From Gymnorhina tibicen (lineage: Eukaryota > Chordata > Aves > Passeriformes > Artamidae), in NCBI GenBank assembly GCA_013399875.1, contig VXAZ01007607.1, positions 1 through 64,000 of the forward strand: DNA of 64,000 nt, read 5' to 3'. The position numbers and the translations under genes were made by a program. Numbering within the stretch: position 1 is the first letter of the stretch; each line of letters opens with the position of its first letter. Positions 23,101 to 35,900 of the stretch are shown here, piece by piece. The notes under the pieces were generated by a model, which was not told where the DNA came from, searched no databases, and was given only the letters and a program-made list of their open reading frames with translations.

Positions 23101-26100
23101 TCCCAAGCTCCAGAGCCCCAAAGTGAAAGATGAATGCAAAGGAGTTGTCAGGACTGATGGCAGCCCTGGATTCGGAGCTGCTCCCAGCGGACACAAAGGA
23201 ATTTCTTCTCCAGCAGGGAATGCTGAGCTCCTTTTCCAACACCACGTGGAAATCATCTCCTTGAGGGAGAAGCTGGACAGAGCTGATAACCCCCGGGCTG
23301 TTCCACCCTAAACAGAAATAAGCAGATGCCTTGGAGTCAGAGCTGCAGCAGGATCACAGTGGATCCTGAATGCCTGGAATTGGGCACTTGGAGCTCCAGG
23401 TGGTGGCAGGACAGAGCCCCGGGAGGAACATCAGGTCCTGCAGCACCAGAGGGGAACGTGCTGCGAAACGAGGGCGAATCTGCTGGCTGGGCCCTTGGCA
23501 CAGGGAATCTGTGCTTCACACACAGAGATCCCAGCAAGGATTGACATCTGGGCTTGAGGCTGAGCACACAACGCCTCAGCACTGACCTTTTCTAGGCCCC
23601 AGGAAACTCAGGAGCAGCCACAGAGCCACGGAGGGGAGGAGGGAAGGGATGGAGCAATGACTGCTCCAGTGGGATCAGCAAAAGGGAGACTGAACCCACC
23701 AGGACTGGAATCCCTCACCTGCTCTGCGGCTCTGGGGGACCCTGGGGGTGCTGCTCCCCCTTCCAGCACTCAGTTTCCCCAGCTGTGGAGTAAGAACCTG
23801 CGGGTTCTTATCCTCCTGTGGCTTCCCCCACCTGTGGGATCCTGTCCCAGCGCTGGAATCTGAGGGTTCGTCCTTGGCAAATGCCCAAAGCTTCCCGGCC
23901 ACCGTTCACAGCGTTAATCGTGGCATTCATGTTTCCCTGAGCAGACAAAAGTAGGTTTTCTCTGCCTGGCTAAAGGCAGAGGATGCGCCAAACCTCATCC
24001 AAGAGGCCCTGCCGAGCCCACACAGCGCGGGAGGGCTCTCCTGCCTCCCAAATCCTGGACTGGACACGCTGGAATTGCCGGGGCGAGCACACCCCACAGC
24101 TCCCTGCCCCAGGAGGGACTCACCGATTTTGAGGTCGCTGGGGAGGTGCCGGGGGACCTCCCTGAAGCTGAACGGGGACACCTCGCTCCACATGCGGAAC
24201 GCGGCCGCCAGCCCCCGGCGCGTGTCCCTGGCGCTCAGGAGGTTCCTCGGGAAGGACAGGATCCTGCAGGGACACACACAGGACACGGCCTCAGGAAAAC
24301 CTCCCTCCTCAAACACCCGGAGCCTCTCAGGGCTGCTTCGGTCAAGGATTTCTCCGGCGTTTCAAGCGCTCACTGCAAGAGGTTTGGATCAGGAGCGGCC
24401 GGAGCTGGATGGTAACAACATTTAATAAACCCCCCCAGAAGGGTGAATAAATTCCTGATGTCCTTTACAGTCACGTGTTTTGGACTAAGCACGGCTTTTG
24501 TTCCTCCTCTCCAGCACAGGTTCTCTTGGAAAACTGGTTTTATCCTGGTATGTCCCAGTCTGCTGTGCAGGGCTGCCAGAAGAAGAAGAAAGATCTGCAT
24601 TCCAGCAGCAGGGAGTTCTTGGTCCTGACCCTTGGGCTCCCATGGATGTGCACACACTGGTGTGGAACACTCTCAGGCAGAACTTCCAAAAGAGCTCCAA
24701 AGAACGTCAAAGGTTTGATAGGAAAACAAGTTATTTCCTTGGAAAACGTCTATAGGGAAAGAAGTTACTTCCTTTAAAAAAATCGATAGGAAAACAAGTT
24801 ATTTCCTTTGGAAAAAACTCTAATCCCTCAGGACAGAGACTCAAAAGAGGTTTTTTGCTTAGACCAAAGGGCAAACTCTGGGGAAACTCCTGGTAAAAGC
24901 TGGCAGAAGCCCTGCTTGGACCATGGAAATGCACGGGTGGCTCCTGGGAACTTCTCTCGTCCCACAGGAAGATCTGCATTCAGGGAACTGCCTCAAGTGG
25001 AGCAATTGGGAAAAGCTGGGCATATTCTCCATCCCCTCTGGATGTTTTTTAGCTTGTCTGATTTTGTTCTCCCCTCGTCCCAGCACATCCTAAAGGGAGC
25101 AGAAGGTTTCGTATCAAGCCAGGCTGTTCACGAGGGCAAACCTGGGCACTGCAGGCTCTGAGGAGGCTGAGCCCGTTTGGGATGAGCAGAAAGGGAGGGA
25201 GCAGAGCCTTCCCTCACCACAGGACTGTCATCAAGGGCTTTTTACTGCTTACTGGTCAGCAGCCTTTTCCCAAAGACAACAGGGAGAGAAATTCCTAAAA
25301 CCCCTCAGCACTGAGAGCCCTGAAATCACAGAAGTCCTGAGATCGCATTCCAGCAGCGATTTCCCTCGGTGCTGATTTAGGCTCACGCAGAACTGTTTAA
25401 AAACCACCAAGATGACAGAATTAATCCTCAGTCACGGCCTTCTGAGGGAGGCCCCTGTCGTGGGGAGCCTGAACCTGCCCTGAGCAGTTCCACTCCGGCC
25501 AGAGGTGCTGCAGCACTTGTCAAAAACATTCCTGCTGCAGAGTGGCTTCAGCAGCTCTCCCTGCCCTGGCACACGGCTCATCAAAAGCCACAGGGCCCAG
25601 ATCCAAAGCCATCGGACAGAGCAGGAAAAGCTCAGGCCCCCGGGATCGCTTTCGGGGCTGATTTCCAGGCCTTACTTGTAGGTGAGGTTGAAGTGGTCCC
25701 ACTTGAGGCGGCCCGGGGTGATCGTGTAGCGTCTGCTCCGCGCCGGGGGCCGAGGAGGGGCTGGGACATGCAGGGCTGAGGCATCTTCCTTAAAGACAAA
25801 ACAGGAGGTTGGAGGAGATGGGAGAGACTCCGGGACGGTGGAGAATAAAAACGGCACGAAACAGGAGACCTGGGGGCTGGGGAGCACCCCTGGCTCTGCC
25901 TTGGGGCTGGCCAAGGGATGAGACTGGTCCTGCGTCATCCCAGAACAGCCACTCTCCTCCTGGAGAGCAGGAATGAGGCCTCGGGAGGCTCCTGGCCACA
26001 GCAAGTGCTGCAGCTCTTGCCTGGAAAGTTTTCATTTCCTCCTCTCTTCGCCCCAGAAGAAATGGAAATCTGGAGAAATGACTAAAACAGGCAGCTCTTT

Positions 26101-29100
26101 GTGCAGGGAGCCCTTTCAGAGAGCTGTGCCATGGATCTGAAATGCCTTCAAAGTAAACAGGAGCCCTGGAAACCCTGGAGTGCCTTTAAAGCATCGAACA
26201 GCAAAAGACATCACATTTTGTGACACGTCTGACTCCAGCTAGAAAAGCCTTTTAGTACCTGGAGGGAAATGAGTGGGACCCAACGTGGTTTTCTGGACGT
26301 CTTCCAGCTCTGCCTCCCCTTTTTGGGGCTCAGACACCGAAAATCTCTGGGCTCCAGAGGCACCAAGAGCCAGGGGCAGTGGCCACGGTACAGAAGCTGC
26401 ACCACGAGAGCCTGTCCAGCCTCCCAGCACGTTCCCCAGGCAGCAAGAGCTGTCTCCGGTTTCCTCATGGAAGAACCGAGGCCCTGGGAGCCAGAACAGC
26501 ACATCCCTGGTGTCCCAGCAAGGCAGGGCAAGAGGCCTGAGGGGACAGCTCCAGGTCCTGCCTGAAGCACCTTCCCACGGCTGGGACAGGCTGGCGCAGC
26601 TCCCAGCAGGAAACCTTCTCCTGCTCACGTCTGAGAGCCCCGTTCTGTGCCACCCTGCCCCAATCTCGGCATCTTTCCTTCCTGCAAGGACAGATTTCAG
26701 TGTTCCCCGCAGCTGGCTCACCCTCAGAGACCAGCACCACCTTCGTGAGGATGGGACCCCCCCGTGACAGAGCTGGGAGCCAGCACCTCCCTGCTGGCTG
26801 CAGATTTTGGCAGGGTTGGGATCGCAGGTTTTGGTTCACTCAGCTCCAGGCCTTGCCCCTTCCTCCCTGGGCTCGTGGGATGTGGGGCACCGGCTGCCGT
26901 CCCCCTCCCTTCACCCCCTGTGGGTTTTACCTCTGATTCTACTCTGACAGTGCCGTTTTCTGTGGATATAAAAGGAAAATTTTGCCTCCTTTTGAGCAGC
27001 ACAGGCAAGGTGGAGGATCTGCCGGAGCCGCAAGAGGAGCGTGGAGGAGATCAGCTCCTCATTAGAGCACAATAAGATATTTTCCCCTTTTATTTCTCTC
27101 GCAGCTCTTCCAAGTGGAGGAGAATGATGCAAATCCTCCCTGACTTTGTTGTTTTCTCCAGGATCCCGTGCCAGGACCGGGGCTGGTTACACACTCATCC
27201 TGGCACCGGGATGGCTGGGAATTCTGTCAGCCCGCAGAAGGCTCAGGGGAGCTGTGAACTTCACGCCGGGGCGAGCGAGGTGCTAACACCGCTCAGGATT
27301 TCCCTGTCCTCGTGCTGGAGGTCCTGGCAAAGCCGGGGCGCCCTGGATTTGCCTTCCAGCCTCTCCAACCCACCCCACAGCCGGTGCCATTCCCGGTTCC
27401 TGGAGCGCAGGGAGCACGGCACGGCCCAGTTCGTCTCCTCTGGCTGGCAAATCCCAGCAGCACAGGGGAATCCTGAGCTCTGCCGCTTCCCTGGGACGAT
27501 TCCAGCCAGGAGGAGCCTGCTGGCTTCTCCTTCTGCACGGAAAACTGCAGCCCCAAAAGGCAGGAAAATGATTTCTGTCACCGCCGAGCACGAAAGCTTT
27601 TACAGCCATGAGTGCTGGGCAGACAAAGGGGGGAAATCCAAATAATGTCCCACTCCTCCTCCAACCCCAAACCCAGGTGATCAGAGCATCGGTTGTTCTG
27701 CACCAAGGGAGGTGCAGGGGGTTTGAGTTCCCTGCTCCAGCCCGGGCTCTGCTCTCCTTCAGTCTCTGCTTCGGCCACCGCTGGCGCAACAAAGACGCTT
27801 TTAATTAACAAAAAAAAGCGTTGCAAAATGAGTCGGGGGAGGGCGGGGAACCACCCAAAGGCTGCAGCTCAGGCCCGGGGCTCTGACCCAGTTAAAAATC
27901 CGCAGCACGGTTTGGATCAATGGATGGGTCTGGATGCCAAAGATCCGAGATTTTGGGGATACACGGAACTGCAAAGGTCAGATACCCCCAGGAAGAAACC
28001 CAGGGAGCTGTAGGTTAAGCTCTTAAATACTAAAAATGTTTGGGAGGTACTGGAAGGACAAGTATTTAATTCTCTCTCTCAACTGTATATACATATATAA
28101 AATATAATGTTATATATATAAATAATATAAATCTTTATATAAACAATATAAATAATATGTAATCTAAATCACATATTAAAATAATATAAATTATAAAACC
28201 AATATAAATTATATATGAAAATTATATAAACTGTATTTTATATAAAGATATAAATATTATATAATATAAACAACATAATAAAAGAATATAAATTATATAT
28301 GAAAACAATATTAATTATATATAAAATTAATATGAATTATAAAAATATTAACTATCTATATTAATAAATATTTTAAACATATATAAAGGCAGACACTGGC
28401 CAACAACCCTGCTCTGAATTATTCACCCTGTGCACTCAGACCTCCACTAATTGAGTTCACTGGGCTGTAATGACTGTAATTAATTCCCTTCTCCCTCCCA
28501 GCCATGCAGTTCCCCTCAAGCCAGACAGTAACATCCCTCTGAATCGGGACTAATTAATAACAGCCTGAGCATGCGATGCAAATGAGGGGGGTAGTGCCAG
28601 GATGTTCATAAACGCAAAAACCAGGAGAGGAGGCACCTAAAGATTCTTTTTTAATATAAAATTAAAAGGCTGGAATGAAGCCCAAGGAAAAAGTGCAGCT
28701 CAGCTCCTGGGAGTGCCAGAGCTTTGCCCTCTGGATCCGGAGTCCCAGCACGTCCTGCTGAGGGAGGGACCCCAAGGCAGAGGCAGCTCTGGGGGTGCCG
28801 GGTTAATCCCCCACCACGAGCGCAGGGATGCTCAGCTCAGCCCCAGAACCCCGGTCCGGGCAGTGCCACATCAGCCCCGGCCGGGGCAGCAGGGAACCCA
28901 CAGGAACGGCCCCAGCCCCGAGGGAAAACCGCCCCAGCCTCCTGAGAATTCCCTGCGGGCTCGTCCCGGGCTGCACACGCAGCTCCAAGCCCCTGATTCC
29001 CCTGGGATGCACAATTCTCTTCGGGATCCTTTGCAAAAAGGGGCTCAAGCAGCCCTAAACGCATCTTGTGGCCTTCTCAGATATTCATCTATTTAGATCT

Positions 29101-29680
29101 TTTAAATCTATACATCCATTTATCTGTTTAGATCTATTCCTCTATTTAGATTTATTTATAGATTTATTTCCATCTATTGATCTATTTAGATTAGATATTT
29201 AGATATTGATCTATTTAGGTACTTATCTATTCAGATATTTAGATTTGCTATTTAGATGTTTAGATATTTATCTATTTAGGTGTTTAGATTTGCTATTTAG
29301 ATATTTAGATATTTATCTATTTAGGTATTTAGATTTGCTATTTAGATATTTAGGTATTCATCTATTTAGGTATTCACCTATTTAGATATTTAGGTATTTC
29401 TCTATTTAGGTATTTATCTATCTAGATTCCAGCCTCTAAGCAGGACACACATGCACCTCTGTTTGACACCCCACTCCCCTCCCAGGCGTTGGAGAACCAG
29501 ATCCCTTCTCCTCACCTGAATGTCCTGAACTGCAGCTCCAGCCGGGTATTCCACAACCGCCAGCAAAGCCAGCGCAGGGAACAGACACAAAAATCCCACC
29601 GTGGTCCTCCAGCCACTGCTCTTCTCCTGGGACAGGGAGCTTTTCCTCCTGCCTGCAGAAAGCTCTTCTGCCCGGTCCAT
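19995..29680 (-). CDS. MMP23B: Matrix metalloproteinase 23, complete gene, 8 coding exons
   Basis: MMP23 is an atypical type II membrane metalloprotease; furin-type cleavage releases the enzyme, and its ShKT domain can act on potassium channels in mammals. Exons, 5' to 3': 29516-29680, 25676-25788, 24124-24263, 22834-23001, 22023-22187, 21699-21809, 20703-20811, 19995-20169, giving 381 residues (human 390). Residues about 24-43 form the signal anchor (TTVGFLCLFPALALLAVVEY). RSRR at 72-75 is the furin site, directly before the catalytic domain. The zinc site HEIGHALGLMH is at 208-218, with the Met-turn ALMH. A six-Cys ShKT domain spans about 252-287, then a proline-rich linker and an Ig-like domain with RCGQK and YTCIV. 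There is no cysteine switch and no hemopexin domain, as usual for MMP23. All phases agree. Confidence 0.97.
20703..20811 (-). CDS. MMP23B: MMP23B exon 7, linker and start of Ig domain
   Basis: Follows TTCCAACAG. Encodes VPPTLPPPRTKTKTVSEG, then RNVTFRCGQKIIHKKGKV; RCGQK holds the first Ig cysteine. Ends TA|GTAAGT within a Tyr codon. Confidence 0.95.
21699..21809 (-). CDS. MMP23B: MMP23B exon 6, ShKT cysteine domain
   Basis: A single exon holds the whole six-cysteine ShKT domain, with Cys at domain positions 1, 8, 17, 29, 33 and the penultimate residue 35 (CPSTCDFCY). Lys pairs around KKGFCEKRRK match the family pattern. Confidence 0.96.
22023..22187 (-). CDS. MMP23B: MMP23B exon 5, zinc-binding site
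   Basis: Encodes GVWLTDLVHVAAHEIGHALG with the three zinc His and catalytic Glu, then LMHS, the Met-turn and QDEVWGIHRLY. The motif NAT is a possible glycosylation site. Confidence 0.97.
22834..23001 (-). CDS. MMP23B: MMP23B exon 4, catalytic domain part 2
   Basis: Encodes GFYSINHTDCLESLTHHCF, then GELAHAFFPPHGEIHFDD with structural metal-ligand residues, ending RFSWKK. It carries an N-glycosylation motif NHT. Confidence 0.96.
24124..24263 (-). CDS. MMP23B: MMP23B exon 3, catalytic domain part 1
   Basis: Encodes ILSFPRNLLSARDTRRGLAA through PSDLKI, including AFRMWSEVSPFSFRE, the conserved N-terminal part of the metzincin fold. Confidence 0.96.
24717..24808. repeat. 34-bp triplicate repeat in MMP23B intron 2
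   Basis: Three copies of GATAGGAAAACAAGTTATTT begin near 24717, 24751 (diverged) and 24785, spaced 34 bp apart. Intronic; no other signal attached. Confidence 0.8.
25676..25788 (-). CDS. MMP23B: MMP23B exon 2, furin site
   Basis: Follows TTGTCTTTAAG. Encodes EDASALHVPAPPRPPA, then RSRRYTITPGRLKWDHFNLT; ends two bases into a Lys codon at AA|GTAAGG. Confidence 0.95.
28079..28385. repeat. AT-rich TATATAAA-type low-complexity block in MMP23B intron 1
   Basis: About 300 bp almost without G or C, composed of TATATAAA, AATATAAATTATATA and similar words; an old dinucleotide-derived array. Confidence 0.85.
29085..29432. repeat. ATTTAGAT-type minisatellite in MMP23B intron 1
   Basis: About 350 bp built from CTATTTAGATATTTAGATAT words. 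Part shows a higher-order period near 47 bp: GATTTGCTATTTAGAT recurs near 29243, 29288 and 29331. It ends about 80 bp downstream of the exon 1 donor in transcript direction. Confidence 0.9.
29516..29680 (-). CDS. MMP23B: MMP23B coding exon 1, signal anchor
   Basis: ATG at 29680-29678 reads MDRAEELSAGRRKSSLS, then the hydrophobic anchor and a short stem ending VQDIQ, phase 0, donor GTGAGG. The frame stays open upstream for 54 codons to a TAG at 29845-29843, with no ATG; this Met is therefore the first possible one. Confidence 0.85.
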
Positions 29681-29843
29681 GTCGTCCTCCAGGAGCTCTT
29701 GGAGGGAGACGGGACAGGCTCTCAAGGCATTCCCTGCACAGAACGCATCTGTAACCCTTGAGCTCACATTGGGAGCGTTTGTGAGCAGCAGCCCCGCAGC
29801 TGCTGCCAGAGCCGTGCAGAACCGGCGGAGTTTCGGAAAGCTC

Positions 29844-29916
29844 TAAAAAAAAAAAAAAAAAAAAAAATTAAAAAAAGAGAAAAAAAAAAAAAAAGGGGGA
29901 AAAAAAAAAAAAAGTA
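29844..29916. repeat. Poly(A)/poly(T) tract upstream of MMP23B exon 1
   Basis: Three A-runs broken by TT, GAG and GGGGG. On the MMP23 strand this is a long T-rich tract ending TAG at 29843, directly before open sequence in frame with MMP23. Confidence 0.9.
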
Positions 29917-32900
29917 GACTTTACATTAAGCCTCTCTCCAATGTGCCAAAGATTCTCTCAGGCCCTGCCAAGTGGGATCATGTTACCGCAGCTGAAAGTT
30001 GGGCTGGCGGAGGAGCAGCAGCAAAGTGAAACAAGCTGGGGTGGACATGAACTCTTCTCTTTAACTGTGTCATCAACTGCAGGGCAAATCTGCAGTTGTC
30101 AGCTTTATGGAATGAAAAAAAAGAGCCCCCAAAAAAAAACCGGGGGAGGGGGCAGCGAGGGGAATCCAGAAGGGCAACATCACCCCCTTGGAATGTGTCG
30201 CTGGGGATGCTCAGCGTCATTTGTCACGGGCTGTCCTCGGGAGCGGGATGGAAAATGAGATGCTGGAGAGCAGCCTGGGCTTGTCTGCTCGGGAAACTGC
30301 TCGGGGAGTTGACAAACTCACACAAAAGTAAACACCGGCCCCTCTTCCATCAAACTTGGCTGGGGACCTGCGGGTTGCTGGTGTACTTGGGTTATCTGAA
30401 GTGTTTTCGGAATCGCGCCGATTTTGGGTCGCGAGGGCTGGCTTGGAGGGGTTTGTCAGCTTGCCTTAAGCTGGGAGGTTCTTTGAGGCATCTCCAGGCA
30501 CGAATCAATTCAGGGCTTTTTTGGAAAAGGTCACTCAGAAATTCTCGGGTTTTCAGAGACTGCTGCACTTTTCTGTCCTGTCCTGGGGTGGGGTGAACTC
30601 AACCCCAGTTCTGCCCAGGCAAAGGAACCCTGCGAGCTCCCAGTTCCACAAGCAAATGCCAGGGAGGGGGAAGGTCATGTCAAAATTCCTTGGGGGCATC
30701 TGAGGCATTTGGAAGGGTTCAGAAAAGCCTTGTAATTTTAATAATGAAAAAATGCTTTAATTGGAATTTTTTCCACCCTAGTTCACAATCAAGCCTGCAG
30801 CATTTTATAAGTTTCATACATTTTCAGGCTAAAGCTGGCCTGGAGCTTTTAAACAAGTCAGGATAAATAAGGCCACGGAGTCTGGGTGTACAATTTCACG
30901 AACATTTTCCTTCTCAATTCTCGCCAAGGAAAACCACCACGAAGTGCAGCAGCCGTTCAGACCCCAGGAAAAGGACAGGATAAGGAGTACCAGGCGAGGA
31001 AGCGATGGATAGGATTACAAAGGGAAGCTGGAAGCAGGAGGAAGAGCACAAAGCCAGGGTCCAGGGCTCTCCCTCCTGTGGAATTGGCTCCCCTCAGCTG
31101 CTTGCTGCAGCTTTCTAGGGATGGTTCCTCCTTCCCCAGCAGCACCGCTGGCAGAAGGAACCGTGCATGACTGAAAAAATCCTTCATTTGGAGCTCCAGG
31201 GAGAGATGCAAATGCAGCCCTGTCTGTGGTTTGAGCTGCAATCGCAGCACGAAGGGAGAAACTCAACTGATCCACGCCTCGAGTCCCCGAACTCTCACAG
31301 TTTCTCTTAGAGCCTGCAGATGAGACCAGAAAGGCTGACTGAGAGGGGAGTCTTGAAGGAAAAACCTGCCTTGGAATGGGGCTCCAAACCTCCGGCCAAG
31401 AGCTCTTCTCCAGTAAGGCAGCACTGGCTTGAAAGAAAAATATTGTTATCAAACAAAAGTGCTGGAAGAACATTGAGTTTCAGTCACGGAACAGCTTTAA
31501 GGGCCTCTGCCTCTCCCAGAGCCAGCAGGAATCAGCAGTGCTCCGGGGAGATGTTAATTTATGCACTGCACACCCACCTCTCCTGCTGCTGGAGCATCTC
31601 TGTCCCTCGGGGCAGTTTAATGCCCCCCGCTCCTGGCCCAGGGCAGGGCTTTGTCCTGCACCTCTGACGGGCTCAGACCCCAGCACCGGGCAGGCAAAGA
31701 GCCCTGCCCGAGGTCGCTGTGGAATCTGGCAGAACAGGGACCCCAAACCCTCCAAGCACCCACTCGGTGCCTCATTTTTGTGAAGGGGAGCACAGCAGCC
31801 CGAGCTTTGAAGCAGAGGCTGAGGACTCACACAAGCACAGCCTGAGGGGACCAAGAATTTCCTTCAGAATGGAAAAAAAAGTTAAAAGGTTTTGTAAAAC
31901 CCATCTCAGCACAGCCCCTCGCAAAGCGAGCTTTAGTAAAGTGCAGTTTTAGGACTTCACTGTTTCTGAAAACTCCTCCGTGCAGCTACTAAAGGTTAGC
32001 ACAGCCAAGAAAACCCTTTTCCATGAGTCACTGAACGATTGTGAATGGGAAGAGACCGCGCTGCACACGAGCTGTTCTATCTTGTGCTGGCTGAATGGGA
32101 GTCTTGGGCTGCAGAGATGATTGACGGCCTCCGGGACATTTTAGGATCCTGCTCCCCAGTCAGGTTATCCCTGGATGGATCAGCAGCGAGGGCAGGGTTT
32201 CCTGGAAAGCACTTTGCTTTCTCTCCCCTCGCACTGTGCCCATCCACACCGAGACTCAGCCCCACCAAACCCCTGGCTGCAGAGTGCTTTCAAAACGATT
32301 CAAGTTGAAGCCAAATATTTGCTGAGAGACCAGCTCAGCAGTAAGGCCAAGACAAACCTCAGTTTTTAGGGCAATGAGAATCAGATGAGAGCTCCTCTGC
32401 CGAGGCGCTCAGGACTCCCAGATGCAGCTGGTGGAGCTGAGGGAGCCTCAGGAACTCCTTGCTGTGCACACCAGCAACGCTCCTGAGGAGGTTCCTGCGC
32501 CTCTGGAGCCACCAGGGCACGGAATCCTCAGCGACACTGCTGGGAACACTCCCCACACCTCACCGGGAGCTCTGCTGAGCTGGAGGGGTTCTGGAGCGCG
32601 GGTATTTGGTTTGGACTGCAGGCAGGATCTGTCATCCTGACTATATTTGGAGAGCAGAAATATTCCTGGCGCTGGTCTCTGTCTCAGAGCAGTGGAACAC
32701 ATGACACTGAGGGAATCCGTGCGGTGTCCTGGGGAAAGGGGAGCGAGGCAGGGCACGGAACCCACTCCGCTCTCTCCTCCCTGCGAGCAGCACCACCTGC
32801 ATTCTCCTTTGTGAGGAGCTGGGATTTTTCCAAGCCGGCACCCGGGGATGCACATCCCGAGCTCTGGGGAGCGGCAGCTCCGAACAGCCGCCAGGAGGGA

Positions 32901-35900
32901 AGGAACGCTGCAGAACGTTGTACAAAACCCACAGCGGGCAACGAGAGGCCGTGGAGAACATAAAGCACGGGATCATTTGCACAGCACGATGCACTCCCCT
33001 TGCTCAGTCACCTCAGCCTGGCTTTGCTCTTTTCGCTCACTTGCTGAAATGTTTGGTTTAGAGCAGGGCTGTGCATAACACACAACACACGGCTCCCTTC
33101 CCCAGGGCAGCCTTTAGCTCAAAATTAAGTATTTTTTCACCTCTGTGGATTATTCTTAGCATTCCTCTCCTTTCCTTTGTTCAGCCTCCATGAAATGTTA
33201 TTTTCAGCACTATTTCCAGTATCTCTGCTCCGTTTCTCAGGACACTGGCACTGCTTCATCCCAGTCCTCCAAATAACACAGAACCAACCAATGACAAACA
33301 AACATTACAGCCAAACTTGTGCTAAGAGATGCTGCACAGAGAACAACCATCAGTCTGACTGTCCCAGAGGAACCTCACCTCTCATGAAGCCTCTTTATCC
33401 ATTCAGGGATAAGAGCCCATTATTCATCACCGGAACAAAACACACCCCATCAGCTTCCCCTGCTGGGATTTGGGAATTCTGCACGGAGGTGGGGAAAGGA
33501 GAAGGACCCAGTATCTGATGGCTCAAGGCACCAGGAGCAGGATTTCATCTGCAGGGTGCTGCTCCAAACCCAGGCCACGGGGAATGTGATTGAGCACGGA
33601 GCAGCTCCTCGGTGGCCCACGCGAAAGGAATCAGGAAACCCTCAGAGCCCTTCCTTTAAAAACCACTTACAGACTTCGCCCTTCAGCTCCCAACTTGGCG
33701 GGGGGGAGAAGAAAACAAAACCAACAACCCAACATTCCTGCGTGGTTCCTGTGGGATTGGCACTTAAAAGTTGTGCTTTTTTCTGTGGGTCGTGGGCTAA
33801 AAAAAAAGGGTTTTGTGTGCTGTAACGGGGAGAACAGCAATGTTTTGGGGGCTAAAAAGAATTCTCCCACTTTCTACCCTGCAGCCCCTCGTGATCAGCA
33901 TCTGCTGATGTTCCTAGAAAAATCCATGCTCTGATGAATAACAAATGAGCTGAAAACAGCTCCAGCTGGCAAAGGAAAAGGAATATTTTGCTTAACTGTC
34001 AGTTTGAGCTGCTGCTCACAGAAGGGCCTGCACTGGCCTGACCTCGTGCTACAAAGAGCCCTGACCCCAGGCCGGAGCTCAGCCACGCACAGAGCAGAAT
34101 TTTTCAGGGATGAAACGAGGGAGAAAGGTTTCCCAAACCACAGATAATGAAGTGAATCCACAGTGAACTGAGAACTGCTTCCCCGGGTGGGGATATTTTT
34201 GTCGCTGCTCTCTGGTGGGATGTATTAATTACCTGTTATTAATGTTATTAATCCGTTTGTGGGTGGACCGATCCTCCCGAAATCCTGGGAGCAGCACGGA
34301 ATAGTGGGAACACAAAGGAGAGATGGGTTCTTTGCCTGACTCTGCCTTTCAACAATTTCCATTCTCTCTGCTCCCTCAGCCTCACACTGTCTGTAAAACA
34401 CAGAATTTTGGCCACGCTTTCAAACAAAAGGTTTAGAAAACTTCTGTGCCGAGCGTGAGATGAGCTGACCCGTTCAAACTGAAGTTGTACTCCACAAAAA
34501 CTTGGGAATATGCAGGCCCAGAGCTGCATCCAGGAGATGGCAGGAGCCCCAGGAGCTCCTCTGCAGAGGACCCATCCAGGTCTCCTTTTTGGGAGACCAG
34601 CTGGTCACAAACATCAAGCAGGAAGCTGCTCCTTACCCACACCAATTAACAAATGATATTTGCCTTTAAAGGAGCATTTCCCACTGCTCTGGCATTGCCT
34701 TCCCTCCCTGCAGCAGCAGGAACAACTTCCCTGTTCCTGTAACCAGCAAGAAATCCAAAAACCAGCCAGAAATCCAGTAGGAAAAGGGTGGAAAAAGACA
34801 AAAAGATCTCCCCCCACTTCTCCTGTCTCATGATCTCTCAGCAGATTTGATGCAGGTTTATCAAGGACGACAAACCAGAACATTCCTCCTTCTCCCAAAG
34901 CCTGAGCTGAGCCTGGCGTGGGGGGCAAAGTTTGCCAAAAACATTCTTGGCACACAAAGGGGCACCTGCTGCCTTCTGCCACCTCTTGAGTTTAAAAGAA
35001 ATAAAACATAAAATTGAGGGGAGCTCAATTCTCTCCCTACAAAATCTCTTTGCATTTAGTCAGGAAAGAAAAAAAAAATCCTTTTTAAACAACTTCAATT
35101 CTCTGCAACAGCTGCACAGCTTGCAAGTCAAAGGCTGCCTTTTCCTACAATTTTTTTTTTCTTTCCTTTAGGGAAAATAATCACTTGGAAGCCTCTCTTC
35201 ATTTAGCCCCCAAAGAAACCATCTTAAAAAAATTAAGCAGATGCTCCGTGTTGTTTTTCCTGAATAAAAGGACACCTTTGGAATAAGAGATGAGAATTAC
35301 ACGACAGATATTGAATATTTTGCCACCTCTGTCCCCTCTCCCCCGGTGCCAGCACAAACACAACACACATGGTGAAATATCCTCCAGCATTTTGGATTTA
35401 TGGAGCGGCTTGTGAAGAAATGATTCTTTAAAAAAGCTTAGCATGGGGCCGGGGTAATAAACAGTCTGCAAAAATTATTCCCTCGTACCAAGAAGTGGTG
35501 AATAAAAGCAGCTCTTACAGGATGAAGCTGGCTCAGAGTTGTACTTTTGGAGAGCAGCCTTTGCACAGCACTTTTGTTTTGTTTCCCCAGCAAAGATTTT
35601 GGGGCAATTTCTGGCTTATTCCAAAGGGATTCCCATCAGGAAAGAATGAGAATCTGCACCTCTGATTTTTACACCAAAGCTGATTCTGAAATTCAGCTGC
35701 AGGTTATTTGGGTGTTAAGCATGACCCAAGCAAATAATTTAGGGGTTAAATCTGATCCATTTTCACGGATTAAATAAAAACCTACTGAAACTGTAACTGA
35801 AGATTTTGATAAATATTATCTCTAGGAGGCAATGACTGGTGAAATAACTTTCTCAACACACCACAGGGTTATAAATGAATAAATATTCCCATAACCAACA

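Noticed and set aside
27124..27826. Overlapping open frames on both strands, up to 173 residues
   Set aside because: They lie in MMP23 intron 1, overlap each other in opposite strands and match no family I know.
29516..29767. GTG start at 29767 for MMP23
   Set aside because: Vertebrate mRNAs rarely start at GTG; the ATG at 29680 gives a normal short cytoplasmic tail. The upstream openness is reported as a finding.
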